Below, in pieces: positions 17,842-25,965 of a stretch of 33,310 bases of DNA. How positions within the stretch are numbered: the stretch's first letter is position 1; each line of letters opens with the position of its first letter. The translations under genes and the position numbers were made by a program. A model generated the notes under the pieces. It did no database searches and was not told the origin of the DNA. It saw only the letters and a program-made list of their open reading frames with translations. The DNA is from Nitrospinota bacterium (GTDB lineage Bacteria > Nitrospinota_A > UBA7883 > JACRGQ01), in assembly GCA_016194375.1 (NCBI GenBank), contig JACQBU010000003.1, forward strand, positions 1 through 33,310, in the 5' to 3' direction.

Positions 17842-17877
17842 GCAATGCCCCCCTAAGTCTATTTAGTTTGTTTCGCG

Positions 17878-19974
17878 CTAAAAAACCAGTTTGGAAAAAT
17901 CCGCCATGTCCCCGAACAGGCCGGTGACCTTTCGCAACAACGCTATCCTGTTGTACATAAGCTCGGGTTTCGCGGCGTCCATGACCATCACGGAGTCGAA
18001 AAACATGTCAATCTGAAAACGCATTTCCGCAATGGCCTTCAAAGCCTCGCCGTACTCCCTTTTTTGCTTCAGGGGGACGACGGTTTTCTCCAACTCAAGG
18101 CACTTATTATAAAGCTCTTTTTCCGCGGCTTCCGCCAATAAATTTTCGTTCAGCTCCACCGGCCCTTTGACCATCCCTTCCTTCCCCTTGGTAATGTTCG
18201 CCGCCCGGCGGAAGGTTATGGACAGGTCCTGCGCGTACGGGAGTTTTTTCATCTCGGCTAGCGCCACGCATATCCCTAATAGGTCTGCCAAATAATAATG
18301 GGCGGTGTCGGCAAACAAAACGGCGTCCGCCACGTCATGGTCAATATTTCGCCTATTTTTAAACTCGAATTTGACCCGTTCAATATTGAAACTTTGCACC
18401 CCCGCGGCCTTTAGTCCGTTAGGCAGATTCGCGTTTCCGATTTTGACCAAATCTCCGAGAGCCAAGGGCATGTCCTTCTCGAGCAGTATCCTTATTATCC
18501 CCAGCGCGTGCCGGCGGAGGGAGAACGGATCCTCGGATCCGGTCGGAATCATCCCAAGCGCGAAGCATCCGCAAATAGTGTCAATCTTGTCCGCAAGGGC
18601 CGTAACCGCCGCCGTCGGAGTGTCCGGCAGGACGTCCCCGGAAAAGCGCGGGCGGTAGTGCTGGTCGATAACGTCCGCCACGTTTTTCGGCACGCCGCGC
18701 GCCTTTGCGTATTCGCGCCCCATTATTCCCTGCAACTCCGGGAACTCGAACACCATCTGGGTGGCGAGGTCGAATTTGCAAAGCTCGGCCGCCCTCTCCG
18801 CGTCCAGCACCGCCTGCGCGTCGAGGGCGTTCTTCGACTGAAGGGCGCGGGCGACTGACTCGGAAACTTTTCTTATTCTGCCGACCTTGTCGGCTATCGT
18901 GCCGAGACCCTTCATATATGTGATTCCGCCGAGCTTTTGTTGGAAATGCTCCAGCGGGTGTTTCCGATCCTCGTCGAAGAAGAACCGCGCGTCCGACAGC
19001 CGCGCCTCCAGCACCCGCTCGTAGCCGCGCCTCACGTTCCCCATGTCCGCGCACCTCGTGTTGCTGAACGCCACGAATCGGTTCGTTATTTTGCCGTCCG
19101 GCCCCTCGGCGGGGAAGTACCGCTGGTGGTGTTTCATAACGGTCACGAGAAGCTCGCGGGGCAGGTCGAGGTACCCCTCCTTGAAGGAGCCGGTGACGGC
19201 GACCGGTTTTTCAGTCAGGTAGCAGACCTCCTCCTCAAGCCCCTCGTCCCGTATCGGGATGACGCCTGACTTTTTCAACTCCTCAAACTGGGATTCAATC
19301 AGTTTTTTTCTTTTGGCCGGGTCAGCTATTACGCCTGCCTTTTCAAGCGCGGCCTCGTAGTCGTCTGCGGATTTGACCGTCACGGCGCCGTTCGACGCGA
19401 ACCGGTGGCCGAGCGTGGCGACGCCGGACTTCAGCCCCTCGACCGACGCGTCCAGCGCCTCGGCGCCGAACATGGCGACGATCGAGCGTATGGGGCGAGC
19501 GAACCGCAGGTCGCCGTTTCCCCAGCGCATCGTCTTGCGGAAAGGGAGGGCGGTGACGGCCTGGCGCAATATTTCTTCCGCGACCAACGCCGTGTCGCGC
19601 CCGGTCTCCTCGATCGTTAGGTAGAGGTATTCCCCCTTGGGGGTCGTTTCCGTCCTGAGGTCCCCCGGCTTTTTGCCGTGTTTTGCCGCGAACCCCGCCG
19701 CCACCGGCGTGAACGAGCCGTCCGGGGCCACGGCGGCCTTTTTCGGCGGGCCGGTCACTTTTTTTGTCCTCGTCTCCTGCCTTTCGGGCAGGCCGTCCAC
19801 AATCAAGGCCAGCCGTCTGGGCGTGGCTAGGGTGCTGATGGGGCCGTGAGGCAGGCCGGCCTCGGCAAGTTTCTTTTCCGCAAATTCGCGCAGGGCGTCC
19901 GCCGCGGGCCGGATGTACCCGGCCGGAATTTCCTCGGAAAGTATCTCGAACAAAAGTTTTCTGGTTTTCGTCAA
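17878..19974 (-). CDS. glyS: Glycine--tRNA ligase beta subunit
   Basis: The beta subunit of the alpha2-beta2 glycyl-tRNA synthetase binds tRNA and supports charging by the alpha subunit. This 698-residue protein has the conserved N-terminus (LLFEILSEEIPAGYI), the HD-like segment ELCKFDLATQMVFEFPELQGIMGREYA, and the C-terminal anticodon-binding region (FFDSVMVMDA). The start is a TTG at 19974 with GAGGAG about ten bases upstream. The alpha gene glyQ, usually directly before glyS, is absent: the region upstream is divergent fabD. glyS heads the long operon. Confidence 0.94.
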   Translation of the reverse strand: MTKTRKLLFEILSEEIPAGYIRPAADALREFAEKKLAEAGLPHGPISTLATPRRLALIVDGLPERQETRTKKVTGPPKKAAVAPDGSFTPVAAGFAAKHGKKPGDLRTETTPKGEYLYLTIEETGRDTALVAEEILRQAVTALPFRKTMRWGNGDLRFARPIRSIVAMFGAEALDASVEGLKSGVATLGHRFASNGAVTVKSADDYEAALEKAGVIADPAKRKKLIESQFEELKKSGVIPIRDEGLEEEVCYLTEKPVAVTGSFKEGYLDLPRELLVTVMKHHQRYFPAEGPDGKITNRFVAFSNTRCADMGNVRRGYERVLEARLSDARFFFDEDRKHPLEHFQQKLGGITYMKGLGTIADKVGRIRKVSESVARALQSKNALDAQAVLDAERAAELCKFDLATQMVFEFPELQGIMGREYAKARGVPKNVADVIDQHYRPRFSGDVLPDTPTAAVTALADKIDTICGCFALGMIPTGSEDPFSLRRHALGIIRILLEKDMPLALGDLVKIGNANLPNGLKAAGVQSFNIERVKFEFKNRRNIDHDVADAVLFADTAHYYLADLLGICVALAEMKKLPYAQDLSITFRRAANITKGKEGMVKGPVELNENLLAEAAEKELYNKCLELEKTVVPLKQKREYGEALKAIAEMRFQIDMFFDSVMVMDAAKPELMYNRIALLRKVTGLFGDMADFSKLVF

Positions 19975-20000
19975 TTTAACGCCGTCTCCTCAACCCGCGT

Positions 20001-20029
20001 AGTCTAACCGTGTTGCGGCTGGTAGGCAA
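20001..20029 (-). promoter_or_regulatory. Possible sigma-70 promoter for the glyS operon
   Basis: On the minus strand, TTGCCT (20029-20024) is separated by 17 nt from TAGACT (20006-20001), about 27 nt before the glyS start. Each hexamer matches consensus at four of six positions, so this is plausible rather than strong. Confidence 0.35.
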
Positions 20030-20117
20030 GGCAAAGCTGGCGTTTTTTTATCCGGTCCGGGCGCCCCCGCGGGGAAAATTATCGCGTCATGCGGTCGTTT
20101 CCGGGCCTCGCGGGAGT

Positions 20118-20146
20118 TTGACAGCGGCGCGAAGTGCATATAGATT
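20118..20146 (+). promoter_or_regulatory. Likely sigma-70 promoter for fabD
   Basis: A perfect TTGACA (20118-20123), a 17-nt spacer, and TAGATT (20141-20146) precede the fabD ATG at 20158. Transcription would start only a few bases before the ATG, and no Shine-Dalgarno sequence is visible, which suggests a very short leader. Confidence 0.6.
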
Positions 20147-20157
20147 AACAGACTCGT

Positions 20158-21069
20158 ATGTCAAAGATCGCGTTTGTATTTCCCGGACAGGGCGCCCAGA
20201 CGGTCGGGATGGGGAGGGATTTTAACGATGTTCCCTCCTGCGGGGCGCTCCTTGACTCCGCGTCCGCAACCACGGGGCTGGACATGGCAAAATTGTGCTT
20301 CGACGGTCCGGAGGAGACGCTTTCCCAAACCCAAAACACCCAGCCGGCCCTCCTGACGGCCAGCGCGATGGCCCTTTGCGCGTTCAGGCAGAAATCCAAG
20401 TTAAAGCCGGACTTCGTCGCCGGACACAGCCTGGGGGAGTTCACCGCGATCTACGCCGCCGGGGGGGCGTCATTCGAGGACGCGGTCGGTTTGGTGCGCA
20501 AAAGGGGCCTGTATATGTCGCAGGCCAGCGGCGGGGCGATGGCCGCCGTGCTTGGAATGGAAGCGGCCGCGATAGAGGCGGTGTGCCTCGAGGTCGGCGG
20601 CGTTTATCCTGCGAATTACAACGGTGACGCCCAGACCGTCGTCGCCGGCGGCAAGGACGCGCTTGAGAAGGCGCTCCCTGTTTTTCAGGCGAGGGGCGCG
20701 AAAAGGGTGGTCAGGCTAAACGTGTCGGCGGCCTTCCATAGCCCGTTCATGGGGACGGCGGCGGAAAAACTGTCGGCCGACCTGGACGCGACGACCTTCC
20801 ACCCGCTTTCGGCGGGGTTGGTGAACAACGTGGACGCCCGGGTGGCGACCTCCCCGACCGACGTGCGGGAAGGGTTGAAGAGGCAGGTCACGGGCGCGGT
20901 GCGGTGGACGGACGTCATGCGGGTCCTGCTTGAAAACGGCGTGCGAACGGTAATAGAATTCGGGCCGGGAAAGACCCTTACGGGAATGTTCAGGAGGGCG
21001 GACAAAACCCTCGCCCTTCACAACGTCGAGGACGCGACGAGTTTGGAAAAGACGATGGGGGCATTATGA
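20158..21069 (+). CDS. fabD: Malonyl-CoA:ACP transacylase
   Basis: FabD loads malonyl groups from malonyl-CoA onto acyl carrier protein for fatty acid synthesis. The 303-residue sequence starts IAFVFPGQGAQTVGMG, has the nucleophile S91 in GHSLGEF, the conserved histidine in AAFHSPFM, and the oxyanion-side QTQNTQPALL segment. Length is standard. Its stop overlaps the fabG start by 4 nt (ATGA). The other usual cluster members (fabH, plsX, acpP, fabF) are not in the window. Confidence 0.95.
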   Translation: MSKIAFVFPGQGAQTVGMGRDFNDVPSCGALLDSASATTGLDMAKLCFDGPEETLSQTQNTQPALLTASAMALCAFRQKSKLKPDFVAGHSLGEFTAIYAAGGASFEDAVGLVRKRGLYMSQASGGAMAAVLGMEAAAIEAVCLEVGGVYPANYNGDAQTVVAGGKDALEKALPVFQARGAKRVVRLNVSAAFHSPFMGTAAEKLSADLDATTFHPLSAGLVNNVDARVATSPTDVREGLKRQVTGAVRWTDVMRVLLENGVRTVIEFGPGKTLTGMFRRADKTLALHNVEDATSLEKTMGAL

Positions 21070-21806
21070 AAACGCTTGGCGGAAAAACGGCGCTGATAAC
21101 GGGGGGCTCGCGCGGCATCGGACTCGAGATTGTCGCCGCCTTCGCCGAGGCGGGCGCCAACGTCTTCCTGACCTACAACAACACCGCGCCCGACGAGGCT
21201 TTGAGACGGGCCCGGGCGTTCGGGGCCGGGTGCGTCGCGGCCAGGCTGGACGTGTCCAAAACCGACGAGGCCGACGCCGCGGTAAAACAATGCGTGGAGA
21301 AGTTCGGCGGCGTGGACGTCCTGGTAAACAACGCCGGGATAACAAGGGACGGCCTGCTGATGAGGATGAAGGACGAGGATTGGGACGCGGTGATGTACAC
21401 CAACCTGAAGGGGGCTTTCAACATGATGCGCGCCGCGTCGCGGCCGATGATGAAAAAACGGTTCGGAAGAATAATCAACGTCGGCTCCGTGGTGGGCTCC
21501 TCCGGCAACCCGGGGCAGGCCAACTACTGCGCGTCGAAGGCGGGGCTGATAGGGCTGACAAAATCGGCGGCCAGGGAGCTGGCCTCCCGAAACATATTGG
21601 TTAACGTGGTCGCGCCCGGATTCATAACCACCGACATGACGGACGCGCTGGCGGAGGACGCGAAAAAGGCCTTGTTGGACTCCATTCCGTTGGGGAGGTT
21701 CGGGGCCGGCAAGGACGTGGCCGGGGCCGCGCTTTTCCTGGCGTCCGACGCCGCAGGTTACGTCACCGGGCAGGTGTTGCACGTCAACGGCGGCCTTTAC
21801 ATGTAG
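21066..21806 (+). CDS. fabG: 3-oxoacyl-ACP reductase
   Basis: FabG reduces 3-oxoacyl-ACP with NADPH in the elongation cycle. The 246-residue short-chain dehydrogenase has the nucleotide motif TGGSRGIG (12-19), NNAG (88-91), and the catalytic S141, Y154 and K158 (NYCASKAG). The C-terminus ends GQVLHVNGGLYM as in genuine FabG. It is coupled to fabD by a 4-nt overlap. No acyl carrier protein gene follows, which is less usual for this locus. Confidence 0.93.
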   Translation: MKTLGGKTALITGGSRGIGLEIVAAFAEAGANVFLTYNNTAPDEALRRARAFGAGCVAARLDVSKTDEADAAVKQCVEKFGGVDVLVNNAGITRDGLLMRMKDEDWDAVMYTNLKGAFNMMRAASRPMMKKRFGRIINVGSVVGSSGNPGQANYCASKAGLIGLTKSAARELASRNILVNVVAPGFITTDMTDALAEDAKKALLDSIPLGRFGAGKDVAGAALFLASDAAGYVTGQVLHVNGGLYM

Positions 21807-21872
21807 TCGGGCCACCCGCATCCCGGTCCGCGGTCGTGATTTGCCACGCGCGGTCAATCTGGTTTAAGCTTG

Positions 21873-21881
21873 TGGTATTAT
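21873..21881 (+). promoter_or_regulatory. Possible extended -10 promoter before the PpiC gene
   Basis: TGG followed by TATTAT (21876-21881) fits an extended -10 element. There is no good -35 hexamer. The start codon at 21995 would leave a leader of about 110 nt. It lies in the 188-nt gap after fabG. Confidence 0.3.
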
Positions 21882-21994
21882 ATCCAGTCGCCGCGTCCGC
21901 ACCGCCGCCTCAAAGGCGCGGACGGGGCGAAAGAATGAGGCTGACATTGGGGCGGCGTGCTGAGTTAATTAATAGAGTAAGGAGAACGGTTCGG

Positions 21995-23065
21995 ATGATT
22001 ATCAAGAAAAATTTAATAATGTTCGCTTTTGTCTTCGCTGTCGCGCTCCAGTTCGCGGGCGGTCCGAAGGCGGCTTTGGGTGCGGAGGAAAAGGGAAAAC
22101 AGGCGCCGGCCGCCAAACATGCGGAAACGGCCAAGCCGGCCGCGGCCGCCAGCCAGGAGAAGTTCGACGCCGAGAAACTGCCGAAGGTCGTGGCCCAGGT
22201 GAACAAGATTTCCATAGAAAAGGGCCCGTTCGCGCGCATAATGAACAACGCGCTTTCGAACGCGGCCGGGCATGAGATAGTCGGGGATCAGTTGAAGAAG
22301 CTCGAGAAGAACGTCCTGGACCAGCTCATCGCCACCGAGGTGCTTTACGAGGCCGCCACGAACGCCGGAATCAAGCCCGCGGACAAGGACCTGGAAAAGC
22401 AGGTCGGCGAGATAAAGTCGCGGTTTAAGACCGAGGAAGAGTTCAACAAGGCGTTGACAAGCCAGAAAATGACCCTGGACGAGCTTAAAACGGAGGTCCG
22501 CAGGAACATGGCCATCCACAACTACGTGGAGTCCAAGCTCGTCGTCGGCGTGAAGGTCAGCGAGGCCGACGCCCAGAAGTATTACAACGACAACAAGGAC
22601 AAGTTCAAGACCCCGGAAATGGTCCGCGCGCGGCACATAATTTTGATGCTGGACCCCAAGGCCGACGAAAAGACCAAGGCCGAGACCAAGAAAAAAATGG
22701 AGGAGATACAGGGCAAGTTGAAGGGGGGCGCCAAGTTCGAGGAGCTCGCGGAGAAGTACTCCCAAGACGGCTCCAAGTCCAAGGGGGGCGACCTGGGTTT
22801 CTTCCCGAAGGGGGCGATGGTGAAGGAGTTTGAGGACGCCGTCTTCAGCATGAAGCCGGGCGAAGTGAGCGGGATAGTGACCACCCAGTTCGGCCTCCAC
22901 CTCATTAAGTTCGAGGAAAAGAAGCCCGCCGGGACGACGCAGTTCTCCGAGGTAAAGGAGATGGTCGTCAAGGGGCTTGAGGGCGATGCCAAGCGCGACA
23001 AGGTCACCAAGGCCATTGACGAGTTGAAGAAGAAGGCGACGATAAAGGTCAACATCAACATTTGA
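21995..23065 (+). CDS. PpiC-type peptidylprolyl isomerase with signal peptide
   Basis: This 356-residue protein is probably an exported foldase of the SurA/PrsA kind. I chose the ATG at 21995: AGGAG lies about ten bases upstream and the sequence then begins with a signal peptide (KK, then a hydrophobic stretch IMFAFVFAVALQFAG, probable cleavage after AALGA). A low-complexity Ala/Lys/Pro linker follows (about 31-60), then a SurA-like helical domain (about 65-200), and a parvulin domain (about 207-310) with VRARHIILM, KYSQDGSKSKGGDLGFF and GLHLIKFEEK. The C-terminal helix is charged. The upstream in-frame extension lacks support. larE follows within 20 nt. Confidence 0.88.
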   Translation: MIIKKNLIMFAFVFAVALQFAGGPKAALGAEEKGKQAPAAKHAETAKPAAAASQEKFDAEKLPKVVAQVNKISIEKGPFARIMNNALSNAAGHEIVGDQLKKLEKNVLDQLIATEVLYEAATNAGIKPADKDLEKQVGEIKSRFKTEEEFNKALTSQKMTLDELKTEVRRNMAIHNYVESKLVVGVKVSEADAQKYYNDNKDKFKTPEMVRARHIILMLDPKADEKTKAETKKKMEEIQGKLKGGAKFEELAEKYSQDGSKSKGGDLGFFPKGAMVKEFEDAVFSMKPGEVSGIVTTQFGLHLIKFEEKKPAGTTQFSEVKEMVVKGLEGDAKRDKVTKAIDELKKKATIKVNINI

Positions 23066-23084
23066 CGGTTTGTTTTTTTTGGAG

Positions 23085-23942
23085 ATGGACGCCGCGGCGG
23101 ACGCTCGATTGGCGGGTGAGGACGGAAAATTCGCCCACCTTTCCTCGCTGTTGCGCTCCATGGGAAGCCTCGTCGTGGCCTATTCCGGCGGGGTCGACAG
23201 CACCCTGCTCGTAAAGGCGGCGCGTGACGCGCTGGACGGGGGCGGCGCGAGGCTCCTGGCGGTCACGGCGCGGTCAAGCACATATCCGACGGACGAACTG
23301 GCCGCCGCCGTCGCGACGGCGCGAATGATCGGGGCGCCGCACCTGGTGATAGAGTCCGAGGAGCTTGACGTCCCCGGTTTCTCCGACAACCCGCCCGACA
23401 GGTGTTATTTCTGCAAGGGGGAGCTGTTTGGGATTCTGACCAAAATGGCCGCCGAGGGGGGGTACGCCGCGGTCTGCGACGGGGCGAACGCGGACGACCT
23501 GCGGGACCACCGGCCCGGGCGCAGGGCGGCCAAGGAGCTCGGCGTGAGGTCCCCCTTGGTCGAGGTCGGCATGGACAAGGAGGACGTCCGATTCCACGCC
23601 AAAAGACTGGGCCTGCCAAACTGGGACAAACCGGCCGCCGCCTGCCTTGCGTCCCGCTTCCCCTACGGGACAAAAATAACGGTCGAAAAGCTCCGCAGGG
23701 TGGAGCAGGCGGAGAACATTTTGAAGGCCGCCGGCTTTAAACAGTTGCGCGTGCGCGACCACGACGGGGTGGCCCGCGTCGAACTTTCCCACGCCGAGCT
23801 GGCGAGGTTCGTGGGGCGCCCGGAGGTGGAAAAATGGGTCGCGCAGTTCAAGGAGCTCGGCTTCAATTACGTCACCGCCGACTTGGAGGGGTACAGGTCG
23901 GGAAGCCTCAACATTTTTGTGAAGAAGGAAGATGGCCCGTAG
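23085..23942 (+). CDS. larE: ATP-dependent sacrificial sulfur transferase LarE
   Basis: LarE supplies sulfur for the nickel-pincer cofactor of lactate racemase and related enzymes by adenylating the pyridine dicarboxylate substrate and giving up a cysteine sulfur. The PP-loop SGGVDS is at 34-39, and C187 in DKPAAACLASRF is at the place of the sacrificial cysteine of the Lactobacillus enzyme. C107 and C110 (RCYFCKGELF) are also typical. I chose the ATG at 23085 (285 residues); a TTG at 23070 would add five residues. No larA, larB or larC lies in the window, so its target here is unknown. A 54-nt gap separates it from the ABC transporter genes. Confidence 0.85.
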   Translation: MDAAADARLAGEDGKFAHLSSLLRSMGSLVVAYSGGVDSTLLVKAARDALDGGGARLLAVTARSSTYPTDELAAAVATARMIGAPHLVIESEELDVPGFSDNPPDRCYFCKGELFGILTKMAAEGGYAAVCDGANADDLRDHRPGRRAAKELGVRSPLVEVGMDKEDVRFHAKRLGLPNWDKPAAACLASRFPYGTKITVEKLRRVEQAENILKAAGFKQLRVRDHDGVARVELSHAELARFVGRPEVEKWVAQFKELGFNYVTADLEGYRSGSLNIFVKKEDGP

Positions 23943-23996
23943 CGAACGCGGTTTCGAAGGCCCGCCTCCGTGACGGGAGGCGGGGGCGGGGCCGCC

Positions 23997-25004
23997 ATGA
24001 TCGAGGCCGTGAACCTGAAAAAAGAGTTCAGGGTGAACGAGCCGGGGGAGGGGACCTTCGGCGCGTTAAAGGCGCTGTTCAGCACAAGGAAGCGGATAAT
24101 TCGGGCGGTCGACGGGGTGAGCTTCGCAATAAAACGCGGGGAGTTCGTCGGCTACGTGGGGGAGAACGGCGCCGGGAAGTCCACCACCATCAAGATTCTC
24201 ACCGGGATTCTCGTCCCGTCTTCCGGATCCGCCAGGGTCAACGGCATAATCCCCTACGAGGACAGGCGCAGGAACGCCGCCAACATCGGGGTGGTTTTCG
24301 GCCAGCGCACCCAGCTTTGGTGGGACCTGCCGGTGAGGGAGTCGTTCGAAATGCTAAAGGCCATTTACCGAATCAAACCGGACGACTTCGCGCACATGAT
24401 GAAAAAACTCTCGTCGGTGCTGGACCTGGGGCCGATGATGATAATCCCCGTTAGAAAACTAAGCCTCGGCCAGCGGATGAAGTGCGACCTGGCGGCCTCG
24501 CTTCTCCACAGGCCGGGCGTGCTTTTTCTGGACGAGCCCACCATAGGGCTCGACGTGCTGGCGAAGGAGAACATCCGGACTTTTCTCGGGGAGATAAACG
24601 CTACCGAGGGAACCACCATAATCCTGACCACGCACGATATGAACGACATCGAGCGGCTTTGCGGACGGCTGATAATGCTGGACCGCGGACGGGTCATCTA
24701 CGACGGCCTCACAAACGAGCTCAAACAGAGGTTCGCGCGCGAAAAGTTGTTCGAGGTGGAGTTCCGCGTAAGGCCCCCGTCGCTGGCCGACGTGCCGGAG
24801 CTGGAGGTCGTGGAGGAGAGGGGCTCCAAGTTGTCCCTGAGGTTTAGGGACGGCGCGGGGGGCGACCTGGCCGCCGTCATAGGAAAGCTCGCCGCAAAAT
24901 ACGACGTCAAGGACGTGTCGGTGCGCGAGCCGTCGGTCGAGAGCATCGTCAGGTCCATTTACGAAAAAACGCTCTCCCTCCCGCCGTACAGGGCCGACGG
25001 ATGA
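23997..25004 (+). CDS. ABC-2 type exporter, ATP-binding protein
   Basis: This 335-residue ATPase of the COG4586 type has Walker A GENGAGKSTT, the signature LSLGQRMKCDLAAS, Walker B VLFLDEP and a switch histidine (LTTHDMND). The Q-loop region reads VVFGQRTQLWWDLP, typical of this subfamily. A C-terminal accessory domain of about 75 residues follows. I chose the ATG at 23997; a GTG at 23970 would add nine glycine-rich residues. Two membrane proteins follow, making a complete exporter, though a nested inverted repeat separates this gene from them. The substrate is not predictable. Confidence 0.88.
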   Translation: MIEAVNLKKEFRVNEPGEGTFGALKALFSTRKRIIRAVDGVSFAIKRGEFVGYVGENGAGKSTTIKILTGILVPSSGSARVNGIIPYEDRRRNAANIGVVFGQRTQLWWDLPVRESFEMLKAIYRIKPDDFAHMMKKLSSVLDLGPMMIIPVRKLSLGQRMKCDLAASLLHRPGVLFLDEPTIGLDVLAKENIRTFLGEINATEGTTIILTTHDMNDIERLCGRLIMLDRGRVIYDGLTNELKQRFAREKLFEVEFRVRPPSLADVPELEVVEERGSKLSLRFRDGAGGDLAAVIGKLAAKYDVKDVSVREPSVESIVRSIYEKTLSLPPYRADG

Positions 25005-25024
25005 ACCCCTCCCTGTTCATTCTT

Positions 25025-25136
25025 GGTGGCGCGGACACTCCTGTCCGCGTTACGCCCGAAGGGCGTAAGCCCAAAACAAATTTAATTCTTTCGCGTGTCC
25101 TGCGGACACGCCGCGGACAAGAGCGTCCGCGCCACC
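25025..25136. repeat. Nested inverted repeat, copy 2, inside the ABC exporter operon
   Basis: Outer arms of 25 nt (25025-25049 and 25112-25136, starting GGTGGCGCGGACACTCC) pair at 23 of 25 positions. An 8-bp hairpin with a GAA loop (25050-25068) abuts the left arm and another with a TGC loop (25093-25111) abuts the right arm, with a 24-nt AT-rich linker between. The left arm is nearly identical to that at 185-209, but the inner hairpins have different sequences in the two copies. Confidence 0.82.
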
Positions 25137-25173
25137 GACTAATAAATAAAATAGACAACGAAGAGGGCGGACG

Positions 25174-25965
25174 ATGAGTCCGGCGCTGTTCCTTAAATTC
25201 GTGGAGGTCTCGTTTCGCAAGGAGATCGCCTACAGGTTCGACTATTTCGTGATGATACTCAACGGCTTCATATACGTCTTCGTGTTCACGTCGCTTTGGA
25301 GGACGGTGTTCGCCGCCGGCGGCGGCACGTTCGGCGGGTTCACCACAAAGAGCATAATCAGCTACACGGTGGTGGCGATGGTCGTCAGGATATCCTTCTC
25401 GATGGACGACGGCCTGATACCGGGCCGGGTGCGGGACGGAAGCGTGTCGGTGGACCTCATCAGGCCGGTCTCCTTCCAGCTTATGAACCTCGCCCAGAGC
25501 GTGGGGTATTCCGCCTTCCACCTTTTTGCGCGGGGTCTGCCGATATTCGTGGCGTCGGCCTGGTTGTTCGGCGTCCGCGTGCCGGCGGAGGGGTTGCCCG
25601 CCGCGATTGTCTCGCTCGTCCTGGCGTACCTCCTGCTGTTCTTGATAAATTTTACGACGAGCCTGCTGGCCTTTTGGTTCGTCGAAATATTTCCGTTCAC
25701 GCTATTAAAGTACGGGCTGATAAACCTGCTGGCCGGCGGGCTTCTACCGATGGACTTCTTTCCGACGTCCGTGAGGCCGCTCCTGTCCTACCTGCCGTTC
25801 CAGCACATCTTTTACTCCCCCTCGGTGATACTCACCGGCAGGGTGGCGCCGGGAAACGCGCCGGTAATACTGGCGGAGCAGGCGGCGTGGGTGGCCGCCT
25901 TCGCCGTTTTAAGCGCCGTCATGTGGCGCGCCGGCAGAAACAAGCTTGTCATCCAGGGGGGGTAG
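25174..25965 (+). CDS. ABC-2 type exporter, membrane subunit 1
   Basis: This 263-residue membrane protein has about six hydrophobic segments, starting near residue 24 (FDYFVMILNGFIYVFVFTSL) and ending near residue 250. The short VRDGSVSVDLIRPVSFQL segment is characteristic of ABC-2 permeases of the COG4587 kind. It would form the transport channel with the next gene's product, driven by the ATPase encoded upstream. The ATG has AGGGCGG just before it. The stop is directly followed by the GTG of the next gene. Confidence 0.85.
   Translation: MSPALFLKFVEVSFRKEIAYRFDYFVMILNGFIYVFVFTSLWRTVFAAGGGTFGGFTTKSIISYTVVAMVVRISFSMDDGLIPGRVRDGSVSVDLIRPVSFQLMNLAQSVGYSAFHLFARGLPIFVASAWLFGVRVPAEGLPAAIVSLVLAYLLLFLINFTTSLLAFWFVEIFPFTLLKYGLINLLAGGLLPMDFFPTSVRPLLSYLPFQHIFYSPSVILTGRVAPGNAPVILAEQAAWVAAFAVLSAVMWRAGRNKLVIQGG

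Noticed and set aside
21836-21994. 53-residue N-terminal extension of the PpiC protein
   Set aside because: It would bury the signal peptide, has no ribosome binding site, and the ATG at 21995 has a clear AGGAG upstream.
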